Assembly (NCBI GenBank): GCA_017548985.1
Contig: JAFYYW010000025.1
Location: forward strand, 18,193 to 82,192
From: Bacteroidales bacterium
GTDB taxonomy: Bacteria; Bacteroidota; Bacteroidia; Bacteroidales; UBA932
DNA length: 64,000 nt
Reading direction: 5' to 3'
Below are positions 16,849-25,583 of this stretch, piece after piece. Every line of letters starts with the position of its first letter. Position 1 is the first letter of the stretch. The notes below the pieces were generated by a model. That model had not been told where the DNA came from. It worked only from the letters and a program-made list of their open reading frames with translations, and made no database searches. The translations under genes were made by a program, and so were the position numbers.

Positions 16849-19800
16849 ATGATCAAATCATCTTTTAAAACTGGTCTTTTGCTTGCGGTAGCGGCAATCG
16901 TATCAGGAGGATGGCTGTCTACGGCTTTAGCCGCCGGAAACGATTCCTCCGTCCAGGTCCAACAAAACCAGACCTGCTCGGGAGTTGTCGTGGATGAGGA
17001 AGGGCTTCCCGTCATAGGCGCCGCCGTCCTTATCAAGGGAACCCTGAAAGGAACCTCGACCGATGTCAACGGGCGTTTCACCCTTCCCCAGGCCAAACCG
17101 GGGGATGTCCTCGAGGTAACTTCTGTCGGATACCTCCCTACTGAAATCGTATGGAACGGATCACCTCTGAACATCACCCTCAACGAGGACAAACTTTCCA
17201 TTGAGGAGTCTGTGGTTGTAGGTTACGGTGTGCAGAAGAAGGTCAACGTCACAGGAGCGGTGAGCATGGTCGATTCCGACGTGTTCGAGTCCCGCCCTGT
17301 CCAGACCGTCTCCCAGGCCCTCCAGGGCCAGATCCCCGGCCTCAACTTCAGCGTGACGACCGGCGGTGGTGAGCTTAACCAGAACATGTCCTTCAACGTC
17401 CGTGGTAGAGGTACCATCGGTGACGGCTCGACAGCCGCGCCTCTCGTGCTCATCGACGGAATCGAGGGTGACATGAACACCATCAACCCGAACGACATCG
17501 AGACCATCTCCGTCCTGAAGGACGCCGCCTCCTCCTCCATCTACGGAGCGAGAGCCGCCTTCGGTGTCATCCTTATCACCACCAAGAGCGGAAAGGCCGG
17601 AAAGACCCACGTGTCCTATACCGGTAACCTGCTTTTCAACAGCGCCCTCCATCTTCCTGAGATGATGAGGTCCGACCAGTTTGTGCGCTACTGGAACCGA
17701 GCGAGGATAAACGACGGTACTTCCGCCCAGTTCACTCCGGAAGTCGTCCAAAGAGTTGACGATTTCCTCGCCGGCAAGATCACGACGACGACTGAAGCCC
17801 AGTCCAACGGACGCTGGGGTACCTACGCCGTGAGTAACGCCAATACCGACTGGTTCAAGGTATTCTACGGCGACAATATTCCCTCACACAACCACAACGT
17901 GAGCGTGAGCGGAGGAAACGACCGGATCAACTACCGTGTCAGCGGCTCGTTCATGAACCAGAACGGTCTCCTGCAGATGGGTAAGGACCAGATGAACCGC
18001 TACACCGTCGACTCCAAGATCAGCGCCAAGCTCACCGACTGGGCCCGCCTGGACTACACCAACAAGTTCGTCCGGGAGGACTATGACCGCCCGAGCTACC
18101 TGACCTACCAGGGCCGTCTGTTCATGCACAACATCGCGCGCCGCTGGCCGAACATCCCGGTCTATGACCCCAACGGCCATCTCATGCCGAGCATGGAGAC
18201 CCTCGCCCTGAAGGAAGGAGGTACGCAGCTCACCCAGAAGAACTACTACACCAACCAGCTGGGCCTTGTTTTCGAGCCTATAAAGAACTGGCATATCAAT
18301 CTCGAGGGCAACATGAGGACCTACACCAGCCGCGACCATCAGGTGATCATCCCTATCCAGGCCTATGACGCCAGCAACCAGCCTTACTATATCGAATGGG
18401 ATGCCGGTGTCGGTTCGATATCGGCCGGAATGAGCCGTATCTATGAATACCGCTACACCCAGGACTACTTCACCACGAACCTCTACTCTGACTACAGCTG
18501 GACCCTCGGCGGGCTCCACAACTTCCATGTCCTTGGCGGTTTCAACGCCGAGCTGACCAAGTACGACGAGATGAGCGGACGCGGGGACACCCTCGTTGAC
18601 TTCTCCGTTCCTTACCTGAGCCAGACTACGGCCAACCCCATCGTCAGAGGTGGACGCGAGCACAACGCGGTGGCCGGTTTCTTCGGAAGGTTCAACTACA
18701 ACTACGCCGACAAGTACATGCTCGAGCTGAACGGCCGTTACGATGGATCCTCCCGTTTCATCAACGACAAGAGGTGGGCATTCTTCCCTTCAGTCTCCGT
18801 AGGTTGGAACATCGCCAAGGAGCCCTTCTTCGGATCGCTCGCCGATGACATCAGCACTCTGAAGCTCCGCGCTTCCTACGGACGTCTGGGTAACACCAAC
18901 ACCAACAGCTGGTACCCGTTCTACCAGACCATGCCCGTCACTTCCGCCGGTGGTGTGTGGCTCCTCGATGGAAACAAACCGAATGTGGCTTCCATGCCGG
19001 GAATCCTTTCCACCATCATGACATGGGAGACCATCGAGACATGGGACGCCGGTATCGACGTCACCGCCCTGAACGGAAGGTTCAACCTCACGTTCGACTA
19101 CTTCCTGCGCAACACCCTCAACATGGTCGGTCCCGCCCCCGAGCTTCCGGCAGCCCTTGGAGCCAGCGTTCCTAAGGTCAACAACGCTGATATGAAGTCA
19201 AACGGTTGGGAACTCGAGGTTTCCTGGCGCGACCAGATCGGCAAGGACTTCTCCTACGGGATCCGCGCCGTCGTCTCCGACGCCATACAGGAAATCACCC
19301 GCTACCCCAACAAGACCAATTCCCTCTCGACCTACTATGTGGGCCGCAAGATCGGTGAGATCTGGGGTTACCAGGCCGACAATCTCGCCCAGACACAGGC
19401 CGAGATGGACTCCTGGCTGCAGACCAACCGTCCCTCATGGGGTTCCGGATGGAGCGCCGGTGACGTGATGTACAAGGACATCACGGGCGACGGCAAGGTC
19501 AACCAGGGTTCCAACACCCTCGACGATCACGGCGACCTCTCCATCATCGGTAACAACACTCCCAGGTACAACTTCGGTATCACCCTTGACGCCGCCTGGA
19601 AGGGCATCGACTTCAGGGCCTACCTGCAGGGTGTCGGCAAGCGCGACTACTGGTGCTCCGGTCCCTACATGTTCGGTACCAGCGGAGGTATGTGGCAGTC
19701 CGCCGCCTTCGTCGAGCACTGGGACTTCTGGCGTCCGGAAGGGGATGAGCTCGGAGCCAACCCTAACGCATACTATCCGAGGCCCACGTTCAACGGTAAC

Positions 19801-20070
19801 TCCAAGAACCAGCAGACCTCCACAAGGTATCTCCAGAACGCAGCCTACATCCGTCTGAAGAACATCCAGCTCGGTTACACACTTCCGAAGAAATGGATGG
19901 ACAAGATAGGGATGTCCTCGATCCGCGTCTACACATCCGCTGAGAACCTCCTCACCCTCACCAAGATGACGAAGATCTTCGATCCCGAGACCATCGGTGG
20001 AGACTGGGGAGACGGAAAGGTCTATCCTCTCATGAAGACCTACTCTTTCGGAGTCAATATCAACTTCTAA
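16849..20070 (+). CDS. SusC/RagA family TonB-dependent outer-membrane transporter
   Basis: The protein has 1073 residues. A signal peptide (to about residue 29) is followed by a carboxypeptidase-regulatory-like domain (about 44-112, CSGVVVDEEGLPVIGAAVLI), a TonB-box-like EESVVVGYGVQKK segment, the plug (about 130-260, with GAVSMVDSDVFESRP and LIDGIEGDMNTINPNDIE) and a 22-strand barrel ending in aromatic residues (VNINF). It imports oligosaccharides bound by its SusD partner. There is no STN domain, so direct signalling to an anti-sigma factor is not expected. It is followed after 12 bp by susD. The downstream GH16 enzyme suggests a beta-glucan substrate (inference). Confidence 0.97.
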   Translation: MIKSSFKTGLLLAVAAIVSGGWLSTALAAGNDSSVQVQQNQTCSGVVVDEEGLPVIGAAVLIKGTLKGTSTDVNGRFTLPQAKPGDVLEVTSVGYLPTEIVWNGSPLNITLNEDKLSIEESVVVGYGVQKKVNVTGAVSMVDSDVFESRPVQTVSQALQGQIPGLNFSVTTGGGELNQNMSFNVRGRGTIGDGSTAAPLVLIDGIEGDMNTINPNDIETISVLKDAASSSIYGARAAFGVILITTKSGKAGKTHVSYTGNLLFNSALHLPEMMRSDQFVRYWNRARINDGTSAQFTPEVVQRVDDFLAGKITTTTEAQSNGRWGTYAVSNANTDWFKVFYGDNIPSHNHNVSVSGGNDRINYRVSGSFMNQNGLLQMGKDQMNRYTVDSKISAKLTDWARLDYTNKFVREDYDRPSYLTYQGRLFMHNIARRWPNIPVYDPNGHLMPSMETLALKEGGTQLTQKNYYTNQLGLVFEPIKNWHINLEGNMRTYTSRDHQVIIPIQAYDASNQPYYIEWDAGVGSISAGMSRIYEYRYTQDYFTTNLYSDYSWTLGGLHNFHVLGGFNAELTKYDEMSGRGDTLVDFSVPYLSQTTANPIVRGGREHNAVAGFFGRFNYNYADKYMLELNGRYDGSSRFINDKRWAFFPSVSVGWNIAKEPFFGSLADDISTLKLRASYGRLGNTNTNSWYPFYQTMPVTSAGGVWLLDGNKPNVASMPGILSTIMTWETIETWDAGIDVTALNGRFNLTFDYFLRNTLNMVGPAPELPAALGASVPKVNNADMKSNGWELEVSWRDQIGKDFSYGIRAVVSDAIQEITRYPNKTNSLSTYYVGRKIGEIWGYQADNLAQTQAEMDSWLQTNRPSWGSGWSAGDVMYKDITGDGKVNQGSNTLDDHGDLSIIGNNTPRYNFGITLDAAWKGIDFRAYLQGVGKRDYWCSGPYMFGTSGGMWQSAAFVEHWDFWRPEGDELGANPNAYYPRPTFNGNSKNQQTSTRYLQNAAYIRLKNIQLGYTLPKKWMDKIGMSSIRVYTSAENLLTLTKMTKIFDPETIGGDWGDGKVYPLMKTYSFGVNINF

Positions 20071-20082
20071 TCCGCGAAAGAC

Positions 20083-22101
20083 ATGAAAAAGATATTTACA
20101 CTTATAGTATCCGCCGCGACCCTTCTTCTCTCAGCAGGTTGTAATGACTTCCTCGACAGGCAGCCTATCACCAACATCACGCCCGAGAAGTATTTCAAGT
20201 CAGCCGATGAGCTGGCGGCCTACACCATAAATTACTACGAGACATTCTTCACCACATACCGCAACAACTGGAATGTCGGACCCATCTGGGAAGACGCCAG
20301 CACCGACAACCTCGTCAGGGGCGGCTCCGACAACAGCACCACCCTGCAGTATTTCTCTCCCAGCAACGGTCGTTTCCTCGTTCCTGCCGGCCAGAACACC
20401 TCCACCGCGTTCTCCAGGATAAGGATCTGCAACTATTTCTTTGAGCAGGTTCTCCCTAAGCTGGAATCGGGAGCTCTCTCCGGCAACGACGTCAACCATT
20501 ATGTCGGCGAGATGTATGTGATGAGGGCCCAGGCTTATTTCTACGCCCTGCGCACCTTCGGAGACTTCCCGATCATCGAGACCGTTCTTCCGGACGACAA
20601 TGATGTCCTCGTGGAGGCCAGCAAGCGCGCTCCCCGTAACGAGGTCGCCCGCTTCATCCTCTCCGACCTCGACAAGGCTATAGGTCTCCTGAGCAACGGA
20701 GCCAAGAACAGGATCACCAAGGACCTTGCCCTCCTTATTAAGTCACGCGTCGCATTGTTTGAGGGAACTTTCGAGAAGTACCACAAGGGATCCGGTCGAG
20801 TCCCCGGTGACTCCAACTGGCCCGGCGCTTCCAAGAATTCCGGCAAGTCGTTCGACATCGACGGTGAAGTGAAATTCTTCCTCGGGCAGTGCCTCGACGC
20901 CGCCCAGCAGGTCGCTGACGCCCACCAGCTCACTTCGAACTCCCATGTGTTCAACCCTGATACCGGCAAGCAGCAGGTATATGGCTGGAACCCTTATTTT
21001 GAGATGTTCTACCAGCCTGACGCCAGTGGTATCGACGAGGTCATTCTTTACAGGGAATATAGCGTTGATCAAGGCGTGACCACCGCTATGCCTTCATACA
21101 TCCGTGAGGGAGGAAACTGCGGCCCGACCCGCAGCCATGTAGACGGCTTCCTTATGGCCAACGGCCTTCCGATTTACGCCGAAGGTTCCGGTTACATGGG
21201 AGATGAGACCCTCGATCTCCAGCAGGAGGGCCGTGACGAGAGGCTCCAGCTCTTCGTGTTCAACAACAGCGACCTCGAGTGTTATTCCACGGGCGAGGCA
21301 AGCCTGTTCGTCGCCCCCGAGTTCCTTGAGCAGCCCGAGCACCGCGACGTGACCGGATTCCGTATCCGCAAGCACTACTGCTACGACGAGGCTTTCGCCA
21401 AATCCGGACTTATCGCCACGAACGACCAGATCCTATACCGCGCCGCCGAGGCTTACCTCAACTACATCGAGGCTTACTACGAGCTGAACGGCAATGTGGG
21501 AGGCAAGGCCGACACCTACTGGAAGGCCATCAGGACCCGCGCCGGTGTCGATCCCGACTACACCAAGACCATCGCCGCCACAGACCTCTCCAAGGAGGAC
21601 GACTGGGGCAAGCGCAGTGGTGAGACTCTCGTCGACGCCACCCTGTTCAACATCCGCCGCGAGCGTCGTTGCGAATTCATCGGCGAGGGCTTCCGCTGGA
21701 ACGACCTCATCCGTTGGCGTTCCTTCGACCACCTGATGACGGAGAAATGGATTCCTGAGGGTGCCAACCTATGGGGAGGTCCCCTGAAGGACAATGAGAA
21801 GTACCTGAAGAAGGATGCCGCAGGCAATGTGACCACAGAGTCAGCGTTCATCGAGTGTGCGAGCGGAAAGAGCGACGCCAACATCTCCGCCAGGACCGAC
21901 AGCAAGTATGTCCGCCCGCTCCGCGTGATCTTCGACAACAACGAGGTATTTGACGGATACACCTGGCACAAGGCCTACTACCTGCAGCCTTACGGACTCC
22001 AGGATCTGACCTTGACATCCACTGACGGTTCCGTCGAGAACTCGGTCGCTTACCAGAATCCTTACTGGCCGACCCAGGCCTCTGAGGGCGCTATTGAGTA
22101 G
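20083..22101 (+). CDS. SusD/RagB family nutrient-binding outer-membrane lipoprotein
   Basis: The 672-residue protein starts with a lipoprotein signal ending LLLSAGC (Cys20), then the SusD opening NDFLDRQPITNITPEKYF. TPR-like helices of the SusD fold are evident, including YVMRAQAYFYALRTFGDFPI, LYRAAEAYLNYIEAYYELNG and the near-C-terminal RRERRCEFIGEGFRWNDLIR, a diagnostic family motif. It binds glycans at the cell surface and forms the lid over SusC. At 672 residues it is longer than typical SusD proteins (about 500-600), with extra loops around about 230-330 and 570-620 that could shape ligand selectivity. Confidence 0.97.
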   Translation: MKKIFTLIVSAATLLLSAGCNDFLDRQPITNITPEKYFKSADELAAYTINYYETFFTTYRNNWNVGPIWEDASTDNLVRGGSDNSTTLQYFSPSNGRFLVPAGQNTSTAFSRIRICNYFFEQVLPKLESGALSGNDVNHYVGEMYVMRAQAYFYALRTFGDFPIIETVLPDDNDVLVEASKRAPRNEVARFILSDLDKAIGLLSNGAKNRITKDLALLIKSRVALFEGTFEKYHKGSGRVPGDSNWPGASKNSGKSFDIDGEVKFFLGQCLDAAQQVADAHQLTSNSHVFNPDTGKQQVYGWNPYFEMFYQPDASGIDEVILYREYSVDQGVTTAMPSYIREGGNCGPTRSHVDGFLMANGLPIYAEGSGYMGDETLDLQQEGRDERLQLFVFNNSDLECYSTGEASLFVAPEFLEQPEHRDVTGFRIRKHYCYDEAFAKSGLIATNDQILYRAAEAYLNYIEAYYELNGNVGGKADTYWKAIRTRAGVDPDYTKTIAATDLSKEDDWGKRSGETLVDATLFNIRRERRCEFIGEGFRWNDLIRWRSFDHLMTEKWIPEGANLWGGPLKDNEKYLKKDAAGNVTTESAFIECASGKSDANISARTDSKYVRPLRVIFDNNEVFDGYTWHKAYYLQPYGLQDLTLTSTDGSVENSVAYQNPYWPTQASEGAIE

Positions 22102-22112
22102 TCTTTGATTTT

Positions 22113-22150
22113 AAAAGGGAGGCCGGCTCAAATCCGGCCTCCTTTTTATT
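22113..22150 (+). terminator. Intrinsic terminator between susD and the GH16 gene
   Basis: A 9-bp GC-rich stem (22118-22126 with 22134-22142, loop 7 nt) is flanked by AAAA and followed by TTTTT. It begins 12 bp after the susD stop and ends 16 bp before the GH16 ATG. It should attenuate read-through, making GH16 expression lower than SusCD or dependent on leakage, because no separate promoter motif was found. Confidence 0.9.
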
Positions 22151-22165
22151 CATAATCAATTGAAT

Positions 22166-22936
22166 ATGAGAAGATTATTTTGGGTTTTACTTGTTGCGGC
22201 CTCGGTTGCCGCATGCACGAAAGAGCCGGGCTGGAAACTTGTCTGGACTGAGGATTTCAATGGACCCGCCATCGACGAGACCGTCTGGGAAAGGGTGCCA
22301 AATGGCAAGGGAGACTGGAATAATATGATGTCGCTCCGGGAAGACCTCGCGTTCATCGAGGACGGACAGCTCGTCCTTCTCGGGAAAATCAATGACGGCA
22401 CCTCGGATGACACCACCGCCTTCGTCACCGGAGGAATAAAAAGCGTGGGAAAGAAATCATTCAAAATGGCGAGATTCGAGATCAGGGCCAAGTTCAATGA
22501 CGTCCAAGGATTCTGGCCAGCCCTTTGGCTTATGCCTGATGGTGGCGCCGCGGAGGGAGACTACGCTGAAATCGACATCATGGAACACCTTAACCATGAC
22601 AACTTCGTTTATCAGACCGTCCACTCTCGCTATTCCCTGGATGTGAGCCGCACTGATCCGAAAAACCACGGAACGGGTCCTATCAACAACAACGATTGGA
22701 ATATCTATGCCGCCGAAGTGTACCCGGACAGCATCTGCACTTACACCAACGGATTCAAGACTATGACCTATCCTCGCTTGGAAGGCAAGGAGAAGCAGTT
22801 CCCTTGGCCGAACTATCCTTTCTATTTCATCCTCTCCAACCAAATCGAAGGCAACTGGGTCGGAAAGGCTGACAAGCCAGAGGAATTCCCTTCAGAACTC
22901 CGTGTTGACTGGATAAAGGTTTACCAGTGGGAATAA
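22166..22936 (+). CDS. GH16 family endo-beta-glucanase-like lipoprotein
   Basis: The product has 256 residues from the ATG at 22166 (an upstream in-frame TTG at 22160 is less likely). The lipoprotein signal MRRLFWVLLVAASVAAC is followed directly by the GH16 jelly roll: WKLVWTEDFNGPAIDETVWE at the start and the retaining active site EIDIMEH (nucleophile and acid/base glutamates). These features are typical of laminarinase/lichenase-type GH16 enzymes cutting beta-1,3 or mixed-linkage glucans; agarase or carrageenase specificity cannot be strictly excluded. Its surface lipoprotein form and position after SusC/SusD identify it as the endo-acting enzyme of this small utilisation locus. Confidence 0.92.
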   Translation: MRRLFWVLLVAASVAACTKEPGWKLVWTEDFNGPAIDETVWERVPNGKGDWNNMMSLREDLAFIEDGQLVLLGKINDGTSDDTTAFVTGGIKSVGKKSFKMARFEIRAKFNDVQGFWPALWLMPDGGAAEGDYAEIDIMEHLNHDNFVYQTVHSRYSLDVSRTDPKNHGTGPINNNDWNIYAAEVYPDSICTYTNGFKTMTYPRLEGKEKQFPWPNYPFYFILSNQIEGNWVGKADKPEEFPSELRVDWIKVYQWE

Positions 22937-22942
22937 TGGAAT

Positions 22943-25495
22943 TCAGATTTTGAATTCAGCTAATGACCCGTCGCCGAGAGTAACCCTCTTCGCGACGGGT
23001 TTTTCCCTCCCGGAGAGAGTCAGGGACTGAAGGTCAAGACTTCCTTTCAGAACCTCGAGTCTCACAAACGAAGAAGATATCTCACATATTCCGAAAGCGC
23101 TCCCGTTGCTCCAGAAATACCTTCCAGGGGTGGAGGTGAAACTCATGGTCTTCTCCACTCCAGAATAATGGAAATCACTGAGAGCCAACACTGAAGCCCA
23201 ACTGGCCATTGACCGGGCGTAATGTTTTCCGCATTCCGGCTCGTCGAAAGGATTACGTTTGGCTCCGTCAAAACGGTCACGTATCGCTTTGATGCACTTC
23301 AAACCGTTTTCGACTTGACCCTCATAAATCATCCCGACGGCAGCGCAATATTCGAAACCGGTCATCGCTTCAGGAAAATAAGGGAACGGGACCTCAAGCC
23401 TTCCTTTCGGCCATGACGCCATCATCAAGGCGGCCTCATGACCCATCACATAAGAGCGCATATTGTTGAACTCGCAGCTCACATCCGGGATGAAATTATA
23501 TCTCATGACACTCTCGAGGGTCTTCTGTATGTGATCTTTGTCCCCAAGATATCCTAGGCCGCAGATATGGGCCATGTACTGGCCCACAAGCTGGTCAACC
23601 AGACAACCCTTCCCAAGCTGGAACGGAGGAGTTTTGTCAGAACCTTCCGGAAGGAACTCGAAGGTTTCGGGGTCTGTGATCTTATGCTCATAATACTCCC
23701 CGTTGAAAAGGTTGGCGTCCATCCATGCGCTGCCTTGCTCGAATAGATCGCGGCATTTCTTGGCGAATTCCTTGTCTTTCATAGCCTTGGCCATCTCTTC
23801 AGCCGCTCTCAAGGCTCCCATGTACCAGAAACCCATCTGGGGATTTGGTCCGAAATAGTTGACATCCATCGTGTTGTGTTGCGAGCCTTCCATCACCCCG
23901 TCCTGGTTGCCATCCCAGCCTTTTTCCTTCCACGCGAAACTCAAGGCACTTTTGCATGCTGGCCAATATTCCTTCAGGAAGGCCATATCCCCGGAAAGCT
24001 GCCACTCGCGGTAAAGCTTCATGATACATCCCATCTGGCCATCCGCGGCGATCTGGTTCGGATCAGGTCGCGAGCCCAATGGAAGGTTGACCCGGAAATC
24101 CATGGCCCCGTCCGGATTCATCGCATAACGGAACTCCACATCCCGCATCGTCCTGGCCAGATCTCCGAACAAGAAAGCCGTGGCCACCTCATAGTTCCAG
24201 ACATGGGTACATGATCCGGCGCAAGAACCATAATGGTCCATCACGCCTTCCCACCCTAACATGTGGCCATCCTCAACCCGGAAAACAGTCTGGGACCGGA
24301 GAACGGCAAGATTATAAAGGGCGGCTTCCTTGACGACGTCCGGAAGCGAAGAGGACAGGAACGAATTGACAAACAGCAAGGTGCTTTTCTCAAGATCTCC
24401 TATCCTCGGGATAAAATCCAGAGCCGATTCCCATGAATCCGGATAAAGGGTGCTGTAATAATTTCCTACGATCTCAGTTGACCAAGCCTTACGGTTCGGG
24501 AAGTTCCATGTCAGGAAAAACTTGAAACAGCGGGTCTCGCCTGGACTCAGCTTGGCTTTAACTGAAAGCGCTCCCATCGGATCCTGGTCATTTCCAACCG
24601 AATGCCGTATGCTACCCTCGGGATTGGAGATCAAGCCGTCATCACTTAAATCATCCCAGAAATTAAGCATCGAGTTCGACCAATTATTGTCAGTGGTGAA
24701 TGTTCGGAAAGTGACCTCGTCAGAATTGTCGGTGGTCAGGCTGAAATTGCCCCATGCCTTATCCTCAGGATCAACTCCGGAAGTGGTGAAATATATTCCT
24801 TTGACACGGCCGGATTCCCTATACTCATTCTTATTCCCCCGCGCTCCGATAGGTATCCTGTCCCCTTTCCAATTAAGGGTGTAATCTTGCCCGTCCCTGC
24901 CGATGAAATTGCGTATGGCCCCACAGACAGCCACCTCAAGCTCGCTTCCGGAAGTGTTGGTAACCTCATAAGCAAGCACGGCGAGAGGAAGCCCGCTAGC
25001 CTCAGAATCACCCGGCACAAAAGGATTGAAACCCTTTATCCTCACCTTCACCGGCATGTCAGGATCACTCAGGATCACCTGCCCGAAGGGATAAGCGGCA
25101 TCAAAAGAAGCCTCGTTGAAGCGTGGCAAACCATGATGGTTGACCGGACGTCCCTCATAGTGGAGATATTCCTGGGGATAAAGAGGCCCCGAGAGAAGCC
25201 GTGTGGCGCTCCCTCCATCCTTCTTTTTCGTGAATATGGCGAATAACGGGGCGTCATTGCCTATGGTTATGGAACTGTTGTCTTTCCCGGGCACATTCAT
25301 TATCTCCCAATCCCTGATCTCTCCACGTCCTCCGAGGGAAACGGTTCCTGTACCGATTCCTCCCAAAGGAAGGGCAACCCGTTGGAGATGAGCCGAATCA
25401 TAGCTGGTCAAAACCGGCCATTCAGAAGGAATCCACTCCCGCGCGGAAAGACACAAAGGAGCAAACAAGGCCGCCAAAAGAAAATATCTCTTCAT
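22943..25495 (-). CDS. GH116 family beta-glycosidase (GBA2-like), exported
   Basis: The product has about 850 residues. The ATG at 25495 gives a clean signal peptide (MKRYFLLAALFAPLCLSA); 48 further in-frame codons upstream would precede it with non-signal sequence. The N-terminal beta-sandwich has the family hallmark VALPLGGIGTGTVSLGGRGE, and the C-terminal (alpha/alpha)6 barrel contains SQHNTMDVNYFGPNPQMGFW, MTGFEYCAAVGMIYEGQVE and NPFDEPECGKHYARSMASWA. GH116 comprises retaining beta-glucosidases, beta-xylosidases and glucosylceramidases. It converges on the GH16 gene with a 6-bp gap. It could release glucose from beta-glucan oligosaccharides produced by that locus, or act on glucosylceramides or saponin-type glucosides. 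Confidence 0.9.
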   Translation of the reverse strand: MKRYFLLAALFAPLCLSAREWIPSEWPVLTSYDSAHLQRVALPLGGIGTGTVSLGGRGEIRDWEIMNVPGKDNSSITIGNDAPLFAIFTKKKDGGSATRLLSGPLYPQEYLHYEGRPVNHHGLPRFNEASFDAAYPFGQVILSDPDMPVKVRIKGFNPFVPGDSEASGLPLAVLAYEVTNTSGSELEVAVCGAIRNFIGRDGQDYTLNWKGDRIPIGARGNKNEYRESGRVKGIYFTTSGVDPEDKAWGNFSLTTDNSDEVTFRTFTTDNNWSNSMLNFWDDLSDDGLISNPEGSIRHSVGNDQDPMGALSVKAKLSPGETRCFKFFLTWNFPNRKAWSTEIVGNYYSTLYPDSWESALDFIPRIGDLEKSTLLFVNSFLSSSLPDVVKEAALYNLAVLRSQTVFRVEDGHMLGWEGVMDHYGSCAGSCTHVWNYEVATAFLFGDLARTMRDVEFRYAMNPDGAMDFRVNLPLGSRPDPNQIAADGQMGCIMKLYREWQLSGDMAFLKEYWPACKSALSFAWKEKGWDGNQDGVMEGSQHNTMDVNYFGPNPQMGFWYMGALRAAEEMAKAMKDKEFAKKCRDLFEQGSAWMDANLFNGEYYEHKITDPETFEFLPEGSDKTPPFQLGKGCLVDQLVGQYMAHICGLGYLGDKDHIQKTLESVMRYNFIPDVSCEFNNMRSYVMGHEAALMMASWPKGRLEVPFPYFPEAMTGFEYCAAVGMIYEGQVENGLKCIKAIRDRFDGAKRNPFDEPECGKHYARSMASWASVLALSDFHYSGVEKTMSFTSTPGRYFWSNGSAFGICEISSSFVRLEVLKGSLDLQSLTLSGREKPVAKRVTLGDGSLAEFKI
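22966..23004 (+). terminator. Terminator of the GH16 gene embedded in the end of the convergent GH116 gene
   Basis: A perfect 9-bp stem (22966-22974 with 22992-23000) is followed by TTTT. It starts 30 bp after the GH16 stop and lies wholly inside the last 21 codons of the GH116 gene on the other strand. Confidence 0.8.
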
Positions 25496-25531
25496 AATCA
25501 TGTGGTTTTCAAATCCTGGAATAAATATAAC

Positions 25532-25561
25532 AAAAAAATGCCGCCCGAAAAAAGGCGGCAT
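25532..25561 (-). terminator. Intrinsic terminator of the EF-G paralogue gene
   Basis: A perfect 8-bp stem (25538-25545 with 25554-25561) is followed on the minus strand by seven T. It lies 22 bp after the stop at 25584 and before the GH116 start. Confidence 0.92.
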
Positions 25562-25583
25562 TGATTGAAAAAGCCTGTGAGGA

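Noticed and set aside
17884..18663. A 259-codon frame antisense to susC
   Set aside because: It is a Val/Gly/Asp-rich shadow of the SusC barrel; the plus-strand frame is unambiguous.
22966..23004. Read as an attenuator of the GH116 gene
   Set aside because: The T run is on the plus strand, so the hairpin terminates the opposite (GH16) transcript, not GH116.
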